Below are positions 56,801-64,000 of a DNA stretch of 64,000 bases, piece after piece. Made by a program: the position numbers and the translations under genes. This DNA comes from Russula earlei (lineage: Eukaryota; Basidiomycota; Agaricomycetes; Russulales; Russulaceae). The notes beneath the pieces are model-generated. The model was not told the origin of the DNA, did no database searches, and saw only the letters and a program-made list of their open reading frames with translations. The first letter of the stretch is position 1. Each line of letters opens with the position of its first letter. Location of the stretch: contig JAGFNK010000139.1 in the NCBI GenBank assembly GCA_025769875.1, positions 49,419 to 113,418 of the forward strand, in the 5' to 3' direction.

Positions 56801-59335
56801 AGTGGTGGGGGAGCGTGCCGTGTCTCGTCCCCTCGGTGTGCGGAGGGGGGAGCGCGTATTATTTGCGCCATGTGGGTGTGCTGGCTGTGGAGGTTGGGTA
56901 AGGGCAGAGGGCGGGACAGACCCAGATATGGTCCGCTTGCTACCTGCCTTAGGTGTCATTGGTGGTTTGCCTGTGGTGGCTTGCGCAGGGAGAGTGAGTC
57001 CCATCCCTTCGGCTGACTGCAGAAAATAAGTGAGATTTCTGTTTCTCGCGGCAGCGGCGATGTCTGATTCTTGCGCTGCTGCCCTTTGTTCCAACTGTCG
57101 TTCCTTCCATAGTCTCCACGTCTCTTCCACTTCCACTGTAGCCTTCTTGGCAGCCTTTTTCCGGTATTCCTCCAGGATGGTGGCGTGCTCATCATGATAG
57201 TCTGTGAGGTTTCCGGTGAGGTGGGTTGCTAAAAGGTTGGTGATGTTTGTCAGTTTGTGGAAGAATGTGGGAAGGTTCGGTGCTAGGGGTGTTGGGTCAA
57301 TGGACCCCGCGATGGCATCTTTCACTGCCGTTTCTCCAAAGTTGCTGATTGTTTGGAGGAAGCCTCGACCAATGGCGTTCACTAAGTGGGAGCATAGGTC
57401 GGCCCATTCTGAGGCATCCAGAGCACCTGTGGCGGTCGTGTGAAGGAAGCCCTTTTGGATGATATTAAGATACTCAGGGGTGTATGAGAGGATACCACGG
57501 GGTATCGCTCCTGCATTTTCAACTGGAGCACTAGGTCTCGGGTTTGGTGAGTTGGTTGTGTCTCCCTTCTCAGTCGGGGTGATCACTGGGTTTTTTGGGT
57601 TGTCCCCTTCTAGCGGATAAGCTTTCCCTGGGTCGGGTGGCTTTTCCGGGGGGGGTTGGGGGGTTTTTGGCATGGGGTTAGGGTTAGGAGGTGATGGTGG
57701 TAACAGACTGAGATCCATCGTTCCCCACCCTTTCGCCTCGATTGTGTCGTTGTCGCTTACGTGCTCGACCTTCGTCAGGGAACGTAAAAACGATCTCGGG
57801 CCAGTTCAAGAGGTCTGATTTGTGTACAGAACACCGTCTCAACGTAAGCACGCCTCCCCTGGTGTGTGCACGCTTCCACTCAGCTGACCTTTGGCGCCCT
57901 CGAAAGCCACGAGATCTACGCAAAATCGATTCCAGGATCCCGAACCTCGTTCCCACCATCCTTCCTCGGCGCGAAGCCATCCTTGTACATCCTTTTTCGC
58001 GCCCCCATGCTCCCATTGGCCGATCGTTGTCTAATTTCTTTCATGGTCAGGTAAATGTGCTGCACATACGAGCGCTCGTCAAAGCAGATGCCGTGGTTTT
58101 GTTCGACACTTACGGATCCACCGACTCTCGGCTGCATTCTGTGTTCCTGTACAATCTAGAAGTTTGTTCACCTGCTCTCCGACAACGTCGTCGTATTATT
58201 AACGTGTTTCATTTTCAGCATAACCTCAAGACAACGACTTATGGCCTGCCGTACGAATTTCGGTAAGTGGCGTCGTCACAAGGTTAATCCGGCTTTCGCT
58301 CAAAAGTGAACCTTTCCAGCGCGTTGGAATCGATATTCATCTCCGTCGTGAGCGCCCTGGAAGCCGAGATGGTGTTGATCCGAAATATCGTCGGCGGGTT
58401 GCTCGCAGAGCTCGAGGACGACATCAACCATGACAAATTCAAACACCTGTTGCACTACTCACGACGACTCACAAGCTTTCAGAATCGTGCGAAATTGGTT
58501 GGCATTCTCCTTTTCCGCACTCCCTCGGACTGGTGTTGATGTTCTTGGGAACAGGTCCAGGCAGCCTTTGAGGAGGTCTTGGAGCAAGGTAGTTCGACTC
58601 CTCTCTTAACTCTGACCGGAGCTCATGAGTATTTGTGTTTGTGAATAGACGAAGACTTGGCTGCGATGTATTTGTCTGACAGGAAAAATGCCGTCCGTCG
58701 TCAGCTCAGTGATCACGAGGAGCTGGAACTACTCTTGGAAACATTCTCGAAGCAAGTCGAGGAGATAGCGAACGAAGCTGAAATTACTCACGTTCGTGGT
58801 GCCTTGAAACCAAGACGCGTTCATTGACGCACGTGTCTCGACTAGGGAAATGTCCAGTCGACCCAAGAGATAGTCGAGCTCATACTTGACTCGAATCGGA
58901 ACGCTTTGCTAGCTCTTGACTTGAAGGTAACGAAATTAGATGACTTTTGTCTGTGAATGTTACCCCCGTTTCGTAGGTGTCGATTGGCACCATGGGAATT
59001 GGAACGGGGGCTCTCATTGCAGGGTTGTTCGGTATGAATGTGAGCCACATCCTCCGTCCTCCCCCTGCGCACTCGCCTTCTCACTGTCCATCAGCTTGTG
59101 AGCCACATGGAAGACCATCCGTACGCCTTTATGGGGATGTCTGTTGTATCGACCGTCCTGGCATTTTTGGTTGCATGGGGCGGTCTTCGAAGGTTCGCTC
59201 TCTGATATCGCCCGTGTCCCCGCTGATCCGACCCCCTCAAGACTGGCAAAAATTCAAAAGGTTGGCCTCTCTGAGGGCAGGAGAAGCGCCCGTGGACTAC
59301 CGCTGCCCGTGCACCAAAAGCCGCGGGACAACTGA
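50149..59335 (+). CDS. MRS2: Mitochondrial magnesium channel Mrs2 (13 exons, 461 aa) with a LINE in intron 2
   Basis: CorA-type Mg2+ channel of the inner mitochondrial membrane. Exons: 50,149-50,524, 50,612-50,632, 57,779-57,843, 57,907-57,984, 58,051-58,161, 58,219-58,262, 58,320-58,497, 58,555-58,588, 58,649-58,791, 58,846-58,926, 58,977-59,039, 59,095-59,192 and 59,242-59,335, together 462 codons in frame. The N-terminus is a mitochondrial presequence (Ser/Arg-rich, no acidic residues). Landmarks: LNPRDLRKIDSRIPNLVPTI, VLHIRALVKADAVVLFDTYG, RLHSVFLYNLE, YGLPYEFRALE, GLLAELEDDI, GTGALIAGLFGMN with the family GMN motif between the two membrane helices, and HPYAFMGMSVVSTVLAFLV. Introns 3 and 12 appear to use AAG acceptors. 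Intron 2 is 7,146 nt because a retrotransposon lies in it antisense. Exon 2 is 21 nt. Confidence 0.93.
50830..50843. repeat. 14-bp target-site duplication, left copy
   Basis: TTCCCCACCCTTTC, identical to 57,721-57,734, directly outside the poly(T) that represents the LINE poly(A) tail. Confidence 0.95.
51033..55019 (-). CDS. LINE ORF2: endonuclease, reverse transcriptase, RNase-H-like (1,328 aa)
   Basis: Carries out target-primed reverse transcription. Domains in order: an AP-like endonuclease (about residues 5-245, with FIQEPW at 35-40, IIGDFN at 155-160 and SDHAM at 239-243); a linker; reverse transcriptase (about 500-780) with FRPIALLECLGKLLEKI, LLLFDIQGFFDNI (Asp 597), GTPQGSPASPVLS and the catalytic box YIDD (687-690) in place of the more common YADD. 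An RNase-H-like region follows at about 970-1,120; the expected first catalytic Asp (YxDGS) reads YCSGV, so its activity is doubtful. Last comes a Cys/His segment (CPCGEPLQTVEHVLLTCP). It starts at an ATG overlapping the ORF1 stop (ATGA), suggesting termination-reinitiation. Confidence 0.95.
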   Translation of the reverse strand: MMAHPTLHIASVNMRKRNAVTHALLNSATEINLLFIQEPWYDRIGTARKDNARDGVDVMGGAASPAWELLYPGLDDGQKPKVMSYARKPQPDKLDPSFTTVTRMDVCKHPCVQVVDVVLDNETWRVINYYHDIRDATALATLTSLDIDPTTPTLIIGDFNTHSPTWSPPENPKSYWANRIEDWAATNLLTLANTPGEITRRGAAHERDSTIDLAWFNMAAVRRATFSGFKIDWPGSLGSDHAMLRLTGNPTTPDTPDTAPTVNNPDLRYVVDPEQKEPWIKTFKERCETWTLSSHPTAEKLDEEVDRYMTDIQQTNADTLKPRHPHNHHAAPWWDAECKWAVQALKEAPNPEERKRAHKRLKSTVQAAKRQWANDYIDKAQLWEVATWRHGRKTTKVPPLRGPEGFANSHEEIADTLSQRFFAGERQEAEPHFPDDPVPLPQRELPTIHKQLITDLLQKVSGRSAPGPSGHSWTMIKWAWEANPEKLLGLLVNCLKAGHHPSVWKEALVCVIPKPNRADYTLAKNFRPIALLECLGKLLEKIVARIIYQDMARHKIVPTTQFGGRNASSTIDAGLTLLHDIQAAQQMGLKCGLLLFDIQGFFDNINHRRLTQVVENLGFAPEIVKWCDSFLTNRKVRLRFNGRASDPFDLEAGTPQGSPASPVLSILYTSPLLHKAKAWNQTALAMYIDDGAIFACNRDWTSVESALRLGYSECAKWLNKAGLNAEPEKTEVLFFRKQRECANPPNYIHLPLPSHNTYYRVKATDTIRYLGFFFDSRLTWKRHVEYMCNRARASLKALQLLGNSVRGLEQAKWRQVYLAICLPTLTYGHQLWYTGKQIGLVKKLQVVQNEAVKIIAGAFRTTPRDPLHQLLTILPMRIQLNKLTNNAAVRLHRTMTGSQLRRRLGGAWDTQPSHDAALPSPNSHRAKTTLSSLANRTNANSPRIEHFPNLPPGAPDWDGRVSMGKVTEPRQAEDRITIYCSGVKTNKGRTDNKQLGVATAVLYKTERILGRKEQVIGTTVTVEGTHLRSLTTGLEALAEYLDTRTTITPTNAHIFLPTRAAAELAISHKPHDEQAIALCHLKQIGEILNTHPQTNISLLWTSRNDKPPGAREARRLALETARMARTENLTEPLSLDEQKRKHNADAIAEWERSWHQLPRTSLAYRTALTKPPNGKPHPTAVAQKRTKCTNAGTHNNGNNRNNNTGQHDKFPRQFTSTFYRFITGHAFTGEYTQRFHTRHTPAQVACPCGEPLQTVEHVLLTCPQYHDARRRHLSTNGRPRNLAQLFDHPDRAQSTLSFLIETKACLKPRENWDPGGLRENREAQRHPT
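55016..57718 (-). CDS. LINE ORF1: RNA-binding gag-like protein (900 aa)
   Basis: Packages the element RNA. The N-terminal 330 residues are Pro/Thr-rich with helical parts (LWKERQLEQRAAAQESD). The central part (about 480-680) has a compact domain ending in SISKWIDKPALVQCSKC. Then come CCHC-type zinc knuckles (CSKCHALGHTKRSVAC, CYICGAGHTSEEHDQKC and CLNCRMTGHHC), followed by a basic segment and a Pro/Ser-rich tail. One open frame; the stop shares four bases with the ORF2 start. I do not see a 5' leader beyond two bases. Confidence 0.93.
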   Translation of the reverse strand: MDLSLLPPSPPNPNPMPKTPQPPPEKPPDPGKAYPLEGDNPKNPVITPTEKGDTTNSPNPRPSAPVENAGAIPRGILSYTPEYLNIIQKGFLHTTATGALDASEWADLCSHLVNAIGRGFLQTISNFGETAVKDAIAGSIDPTPLAPNLPTFFHKLTNITNLLATHLTGNLTDYHDEHATILEEYRKKAAKKATVEVEETWRLWKERQLEQRAAAQESDIAAAARNRNLTYFLQSAEGMGLTLPAQATTGKPPMTPKAGSKRTISGSVPPSALTQPPQPAHPHGANNTRSPLRTPRGRDTARSPTTPRPNTRRAEPSPTPNPKGKTYPGPLTEPQDSRLQDADAITQAVTRAMAPFAARLEALERLSMPPPQNTITGESQREPLTNTNTRQRVPPMHPPLANTARDPRPPAVATCTDKPETAFTRVSYQRKTKSTNKGTTPADSALDMSIITPAAYATVAAAAANNPGQPTGQKPKRHSAPTITEVTVLRSGGFGDKIVEQNIRARAADAIVREVRLRMSKAVAKPIPLKAGRWSVHPRSKGNFVFSFEGSIAFDHIMSYEAFLLQPFQGMGQLCPAMGWTRFLAHGVPVKDNDGILFRPDELHDEVKLLPGLMKAHFSMQPRWLKPIERINGPYSTLTFAISDPGGSVTNTLLKGRTALFGKEVSISKWIDKPALVQCSKCHALGHTKRSVACPLGKDSVRCYICGAGHTSEEHDQKCPKKHTIAGICDCTHFKCLNCRMTGHHCRDETCPAREGYRPRAPRKAIRAKNKGKGKETNPETGEEEYREWAESIPNYDNEDDMDTALDLAEANTFNPDPGPAYRMQSQPQSPARADTPGLTPKKKSIQFGPPTPGPSRRAPEPTAPTIHNTTFSQGHEGPAVSHHSPSRPQGSAAQPNLSP
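57721..57734. repeat. 14-bp target-site duplication, right copy
   Basis: Identical to 50,830-50,843; directly outside the 5' end of the LINE. Confidence 0.95.
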
Positions 59336-60404
59336 CGATAGACCATCATTATCTTATACATTAATCTAGACATCATCACATGTGTATGACCATGCATTAT
59401 TATAATCCCGACGTTTACTACAAATCTGGTCTCGTGCATTGATCATCACGAGGTGGCATTTCCACAATTGCGTCAGAGATCACCGGATCACTTGCTGTTT
59501 AGAGGGGTGTTTGTATGTCTCTGCTTGTGCGGCACTCATCAACGCTTCTTTCTTGAGAAGAATCTCGGGACCAATGATGTGGTGGAGCCACGCGGGGAGG
59601 GGGAGTGACAGGACATTCCGCTGACTCACCCGCTCATCTTGCGCTCAAGCTTGAGCAAAGAAAAAGATCCGACCAGTGGGAAGGCTTATAACTTATAGAG
59701 CAGCGTGCTGCGGCTGTGTCAGCACGAACGATTGAACATTGAACACCGGTCCCCGAGTTTCGGTCCGAACGAGACAAGCAAACGGGTGTTTGTTTTTCTC
59801 TTTTGAGTTTTAAGACATCAGTGGTGAAGGCCAGGGGATAAAGCACGGACGACGAAAAGTTTATCAAGGGAGAGATGTTCCCTTCTCCCTTCTCCCTACA
59901 CCCAGTACATACGGGTGATCGAAACTGATCGTAAAGCGTCAAAGTGATTGGTGAGTCACTGGATGGTGGGGAGGGTGGCCATTATCGGCTCTGTCGGCCG
60001 CGGCCGGGTGTCCTTGTGGATGCCATGTTCGGCTGTGTCTGCCGACTTGTCAAACGCGCCCCTTCCCCTTCCCCTTCCCCTTCCCCTTCCGCTTCCGCAC
60101 TCCACACTGCGCCGACGAGGGGCCTTATTCCTCTATCCCATCATTTTCCCTCCTCTCTCGTTCCCATCATCTCCCCCTGGCGCTGTCCAAGTCGCCCCCC
60201 CCTCCCCTCACTTCCCCCAAGGAGGCCTTCGTCCCTTCTGTAATCGCTTCGAGTGTAGGGCGTCTACAGCTTTGGCCGTGCGTGAGAACGCCCCGTTCCA
60301 GCGCGCGTACCATAATTGACACCCTCTCAAGTTGATCTGATATCGCTCGTACCCTCAGTACGAGGCATCGCGGTCATCCGGATCAGTTGTACTTCCATCA
60401 GACT
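59336..60404. other. Intergenic, CT-rich promoter region
   Basis: No gene. A (CCTTCC)n-like tract lies at 60,060-60,100 and further CT-rich sequence up to 60,235, probably part of the promoter of the next gene. Confidence 0.45.
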
Positions 60405-60538
60405 GTGAGTTCCTTCTTTTCTCCCGTGCTCGAGCCCCTGTGAGCTGAGGGGATGAGAGACGGAGCGAGCTTTTTTTTGCGGCGTGGCTGATATTGATAT
60501 ATCTTTTTTTTTTTTTTCCTTCTTATTGTTCGTTCTAG
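60405..60538 (+). other. Probable 5'-UTR intron
   Basis: Donor GTGAGT at 60,405 and acceptor TTCTAG at 60,538 after a T-rich tract, 26 nt upstream of the ATG of the membrane-protein gene. No ATG in the presumed upstream exon was found, so it is likely untranslated. Confidence 0.45.
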
Positions 60539-60564
60539 CGGTTCGCATTGTCGTCCCCGTGAAC

Positions 60565-61854
60565 ATGGCATCTCTTGGTTCCTCGACCGCCGTCGCTACA
60601 GTGCCGACGAGCAGCTCAGTGGCCGCTGCACCCAGCCCTTCATCCACCTTCACGTTTCAACCCGTTCCCGAGCTATTCACCTGCGGTCTGGCCACCATTC
60701 GATGGTCGTTTGTAGGCACCGCGGGCCCGTTAACTCTCAACATCTCGAACATAAACATCCCTCAAGCGTCTCCGTTGAGCCTTCCGCCTGTCAGCTCGGC
60801 CAGCTCGACCCCTGCTACAGTCACGGGAAGATCCCTGCCGGGCAAGCGCCAATATAATGGCTATGGCGGCTCCTACCTACCCCCAATCGATGCCATCCTC
60901 ATTGCTGGCATAGACCCAACCGTAGGCAATTGGACTTGGAACGGTGTCAATGTACCCCAGGGCTGGTATCAGATGCTGGCCTATGTCCAGGGTGTCCTTC
61001 AAACCTCTTCCTCTTCGTTTTTCGTCCAGAATGGTACAAACACTAATTGCGTTACTCAATTCGGCATAACCCCCTCCAACCAGGCTGCTTCGTCGACCCT
61101 CGCCCGTCCTTCCCCCTCTCCTTCTGCGATCGTTGCAGCCTCGAGCCATTCACACGCAGGTGCCATTGCAGGAGGTGTAGTTGGCGGTGTCGCCTTCCTC
61201 GCTGCTGCCATTATTGCGCTCCTCTACTTCTGCACCCGCAGGCGGTCCAAGTCCTCCCGTCTTCGCGACGAAGACGGTATGGGCAGGCGCTGGTCAGAAT
61301 TGTCGTTCAGGAAATCGAGACCCGCCAGTGGTGCGAGGTCTTCGATACAGAAGACCGTTCCGGGTCTTGTGGCCGACCGGGCGCTCATCGGATCAGACGA
61401 CGTGCTTGGCACGCTTGGACACGAAAAAGCCCTCGTCGCTACCCTACCCCCTGTCCTACCTTCTCCTGTCCTACCTTCTCCAATCTCATATAATCAATCT
61501 CCGCGGGTCTCTACGCAGACAAATCACAGCTACCCTCGTACCACGTCCAACCCAGAACCTGTGGTCCGGCGCGCCTCATACAATCCTCAAATAAAGGAAG
61601 CGATCCCGTTGGAGCGTACGAACACGACCGGTGGTGGTCCTCGCCGCAAGCCTGCGCCACGCTACGAGGGGGCGGACGAGCCTGAAGTCGGGCTGGACGG
61701 CCGTTCTTCGTCGCAGACGACGCTGGACTCTCTACATGCAAACGTTGATGGCAGCCCGGGCGGTACCCACATTCTGCAACACCAATCTAGCTTCGGAGCC
61801 ATGCGTCCGATGCATGTAATGATTCCTGATCCCCCACCCCAAGCACATAGTTAG
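60565..61854 (+). CDS. Single-pass membrane protein with Ser-rich ectodomain (429 aa)
   Basis: One open exon. Residues 1-30 are Ser/Thr/Ala/Pro-rich; 31-165 form an ectodomain with Cys at 40 and 162 and N-glycosylation sequons (NIS at 59, NWT at 122, NGT at 156). A Ser-rich stalk follows, then one membrane segment at about 198-223 (AGAIAGGVVGGVAFLAAAII) and a basic stop-transfer CTRRRSK. The 200-residue tail is Ser/Pro/Arg-rich and likely cytosolic. The layout is that of fungal cell-surface sensor-like proteins with a glycine-zipper membrane helix; the role is unknown. No signal peptide follows this ATG, so either the membrane segment acts as anchor or a coding exon lies upstream. A GTG-started extension at 60,484 reads through intron-like T-rich DNA and was not used. 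Confidence 0.75.
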   Translation: MASLGSSTAVATVPTSSSVAAAPSPSSTFTFQPVPELFTCGLATIRWSFVGTAGPLTLNISNINIPQASPLSLPPVSSASSTPATVTGRSLPGKRQYNGYGGSYLPPIDAILIAGIDPTVGNWTWNGVNVPQGWYQMLAYVQGVLQTSSSSFFVQNGTNTNCVTQFGITPSNQAASSTLARPSPSPSAIVAASSHSHAGAIAGGVVGGVAFLAAAIIALLYFCTRRRSKSSRLRDEDGMGRRWSELSFRKSRPASGARSSIQKTVPGLVADRALIGSDDVLGTLGHEKALVATLPPVLPSPVLPSPISYNQSPRVSTQTNHSYPRTTSNPEPVVRRASYNPQIKEAIPLERTNTTGGGPRRKPAPRYEGADEPEVGLDGRSSSQTTLDSLHANVDGSPGGTHILQHQSSFGAMRPMHVMIPDPPPQAHS

Positions 61855-62284
61855 ACACGCTCCGGCAAGCGTACGTTCCTACTTTGTCACTTTCGCATTG
61901 TACTGATAGCGTGGTTTCCAGACAGTCTGCTGGCCGGGCTGAGTCCAACTCCTTTCACATATTCACTGTAGCCCCCTCTCTTTTGGGCTTTGCGAAGACC
62001 ATGTTTTGCGTCATCTCTGCGAACTTACTTTCCTCTCCATCTTTGTATGCTTGGACATAATTTCCCTCGACGAAAGTTAAAATGGAATACTTCTAGTCGT
62101 CTCTATGGTGTACTCGTTATTGTTTCATTGTAACTCTCTCTGCAACCCCACTCCACTATGCGTACGTCCTGACACTATTGATCGCTACGCTTGGTAGAGC
62201 CAGGCGGAGGCTACGTGACAGCAGTACCTATGCGATTTGTGATTAATGCAGCGTAGCGAGACAGGATTGATGACGGTGACTTAC
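61855..62284. other. Intergenic, no gene seen
   Basis: 3' region of the membrane-protein gene; nothing recognised. Confidence 0.5.
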
Positions 62285-62425
62285 CGATCTTGTCGTGCAA
62301 ACCCACCATCTGGCCCCCGGCCGTCACCATCGCTGGGTAGTTGTCAGATTTCGGATAGTTGACGAGACGTGCCACACATTTCCCAAAGGCCTTCGACCCA
62401 CGACCTACCTGACCTACCAGCAGCT
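62285..62425 (-). pseudogene. Exon-like fragment of an unrecognised gene
   Basis: On the minus strand a frame reads KAFGKCVARLVNYP, then NYPAMVTAGGQMVGLHDKI, ending at a good donor (GTAAGT at 62,284). The composition looks protein-like, but no matching exon follows downstream and the frame stops upstream at about 62,428. It is probably a relic or one exon of a gene I cannot assemble. Confidence 0.3.
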
Positions 62426-62709
62426 ATATCTTGCTACAGCAATAGGAAAGAACCTGGATTGCCATAAGAAGTAATGGCCCACTCACACAAGTTTGAAACA
62501 GAGAAACATGGAGACTGATGAAACAAAAGACTATCAGATAAGGGTTCGCATGTACAAGGCGACGTTGGACTCCTCTAATGCAGAACCCATCGAAATGAGT
62601 ACGCAAGAGATAGCGGAGCTACAGTATTAGCATATTGAATCTAGATGCAATCTACATGTCAAGTTCATCTTCACCCTTGTGATCCTTCCCGTACAACAAA
62701 CCTGCACTA
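62426..62709. other. Intergenic, no gene seen
   Basis: AT-rich sequence downstream of the PLP-enzyme gene. Confidence 0.5.
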
Positions 62710-64000
62710 TCACAATTTTGGTTGCAGTATTTTACCTTCACCGAAGCTCACATCCCTCACGCCCTCTGTTTCGAGTTGTTCCGCCGGATCTGCTTTCTCC
62801 TGCCGCGCGATCCTTGCGGCCCACGCAACAGCCACATCGACCAGTGCATCCAGCTCTGCCCGCGAATTACCAGCGTGCAGACATACCCGCACTCTGTCCG
62901 TCCCCTTTGGTACCGTAGGCCAACTGATCGGACGCGCGTTGAGTCCGTGAGCGAGCAGGTGAGCAGACAGCGCCCGTGCTCGAGGGGTCAGAAGTGGTAC
63001 GATCGGCGTCGGCAGCTGCGTATTCGATTTCCCGAGATGGGCCGGTAGGGAGAGGACATGCGGCGGGATAGACGACGTCGCGAGGGAAGAGCGGAGGCGA
63101 GCCAGGAAATACGCAGAGTGGTCGAGGATCTGCGCTGCAAGCTTTGTGGGCGGGCGGATCAGGCGTCGTACGAGAGGGGGGGGGGGGGGGGGGGGCAAGG
63201 GCAAGCAACGGAGGCAGGCAGGTCACCTACCTTCTCGGCTGTGCCGTCCTCGAGCAGATCGAAGGAACACGAGGCGGCGATGATGGCGGCATTGCTCAGA
63301 GAGGTCGTGTAGATCAACGGACGCGCGTAGTTGAGCAAGTAATCCCGGATCAACCTGTCGGTCAACAACACCGCTGAGGGGTCACCGCCAGGTCGAGCGA
63401 GCGCAGCGTGAGCACATGCCATGTTCCGATCCGATCCGGAACAGGAACAGGACTCACCGCCGGACGCGGCGAGGGCTTTCCCGAAGGTGTGCAACCGAGC
63501 GAGCACGCGATCCTCCAGCCCGAGCAGCGCGACCATCCCACGCCCGCCAGGCCCATAGATGCCCGTCGCATGCGCCTCGTCGACGACGAGGTGCGCGTTG
63601 CCCGCGGGGAAGGCCTCCTGCATGGCATCGAGAATCGCGAGGAGCGGCGCGACCGTGCCGTCCATGCTGTACACGCTCTCGACGGCGACGAACACGCTGC
63701 CCTCGCCCTCCCTCAGCGCGGCGCGCTCGGCTCGGAGCGCCCGGAGCGCGGCGCGTAGCGCGCGCACGTCGTTGTGCGCGAACGGGCGTCGCAGCTCGGG
63801 CGCGACGCGCGACGATCGCGCGCCGTCGTGCACGGAGGCGTGGACGGCCGCGTCGTAGAGCAGGGCATCGTCCGGCTGCGGGACGCACGCGAAGAACCCC
63901 GCGTTGGCGTCGAATCCCGAGTTGAACAGGAGCGCCGCGGGCGCGCGGAACGTGCGCGCGAGGCGGTCCTCGAGCGCCGCATGCGCGCGGTTGTACACGA
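62710..64000 (-). CDS. 8-amino-7-oxononanoate synthase-type PLP enzyme (5' end beyond window)
   Basis: Alpha-oxoamine synthase family, class II aminotransferase fold. BioF-type members condense an acyl thioester with alanine in biotin synthesis; the exact substrate is not fixed by sequence alone. The minus strand from the window edge reads ALLFNSGFDANAGFFACVPQ, LLYDAAVHASVHDG, SVYSMDGTVAPL, LVVDEAHATGIYGP with the cofactor-contacting Asp and His, and HTFGKALAASG with the PLP lysine. Two introns: one within the SGG codons (donor GTGAGT, 63,464 region) and one near 63,235-63,135 containing an 18-nt G/C homopolymer; its acceptor is either AAG before LAAQIL or CAG before ILDH. The C-terminal part has ISWPTVPKGTDRVRVCLHAG and ends at 62,710. 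The N-terminus is missing because the window ends. Confidence 0.87.
63177..63196. repeat. G homopolymer of about 18 nt in an intron
   Basis: Uninterrupted G run on the plus strand (C run in the coding sense) within an intron of the PLP-enzyme gene. It can form quadruplex-like structures and its length is prone to error in sequencing. Confidence 0.8.

Larger units (their letters stand above)
50844..57720 (-). mobile_element. Non-LTR retrotransposon (LINE), 6,877 bp, near full length
   Basis: On the minus strand: ORF1 (57,718-55,016), ORF2 (55,019-51,033), a 154-nt 3' region and a 35-nt A tail (T run at 50,844-50,878). Perfect 14-bp target duplications flank it. Both ORFs are fully open over 6.6 kb and the A tail is uninterrupted, so insertion is recent. 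The element begins only two bases before the ORF1 ATG, so either the 5' leader is minimal or the copy is slightly 5'-truncated. The layout (gag-like ORF1 with zinc knuckles; ORF2 with AP-type endonuclease, RT, RNase-H-like region and a Cys/His tail) fits the Tad/I-like LINEs known in fungi. Confidence 0.97.
50633..57778 (+). other. MRS2 intron 2, 7,146 nt
   Basis: Donor GTACGC directly after exon 2 and acceptor TCGTCAG before exon 3; the split glycine codon joins ADG to NVKTISG. Subtracting the LINE (6,877 nt) and one target-site copy (14 nt) leaves an ancestral intron of 255 nt. Other introns in this gene are about 50-90 nt. Confidence 0.88.

Noticed and set aside
60484..60564. N-terminal extension MADIDISFFFF as a signal peptide
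   Set aside because: It starts at GTG and reads through a T-rich tract that ends in TTCTAG, the signature of an intron.
63416..63925. Plus-strand Arg-rich frame of 169 codons at the right end
   Set aside because: It is the antisense of a GC-rich PLP-enzyme exon with clear catalytic motifs on the minus strand.

Overview
The window is nuclear DNA of a filamentous basidiomycete, most likely an Agaricomycete. Genes are cut by many short introns (about 40-65 nt). The retroelements, F-box and kinase-like families and small secreted protein are of types common in mushroom-forming fungi. All exon structures below were assembled by eye from splice signals and reading-frame continuity.

Positions 1 to about 29,500 are repeat-rich. 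They hold 153-bp tandem repeats in opposite orientations near both ends, two related TA-flanked MITEs, an intact Tc1/mariner element, a 1.65-kb TIR element, gypsy gag/integrase/chromodomain debris and a decayed Ty1/copia element. Two solo LTRs of another family, each with its own 5-bp target duplication, sit inside the copia. Only two plausible host genes occur here: a fungal protein-kinase-like gene (7.0-8.9 kb, minus) and a small secreted protein (10.1-10.5 kb, plus).

Positions 29,500 to 64,000 are gene-rich. In order: an F-box pseudogene and its intact tandem paralogue with a leftover piece of the neighbouring transporter between them; a 14-exon acetyl-CoA transporter (SLC33 type); an alternative-oxidase relic; a foldback element; an uncharacterised gene; tRNA-Val(UAC); a conserved membrane protein; an oxysterol-binding protein; proteasome ATPase RPT6; a nucleotidyltransferase-like gene with one apparent frameshift; the mitochondrial magnesium channel gene MRS2; a single-pass membrane protein; and a partial 8-amino-7-oxononanoate-synthase-type enzyme running off the right edge. 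OSBP, RPT6 and the nucleotidyltransferase-like gene lie head-to-tail on the minus strand. No metabolic cluster is evident; the conserved genes are housekeeping functions in lipid transport, proteolysis, Mg2+ import and acetyl-CoA or PLP chemistry.

The most striking feature is a 6.9-kb non-LTR retrotransposon with two long open ORFs, a 35-nt poly(A) tail and a perfect 14-bp target duplication. It lies antisense inside intron 2 of MRS2 and makes that intron 7,146 nt long, while all MRS2 exons remain open. It looks very recent and poses a direct question about how this essential-type organelle gene is still spliced.
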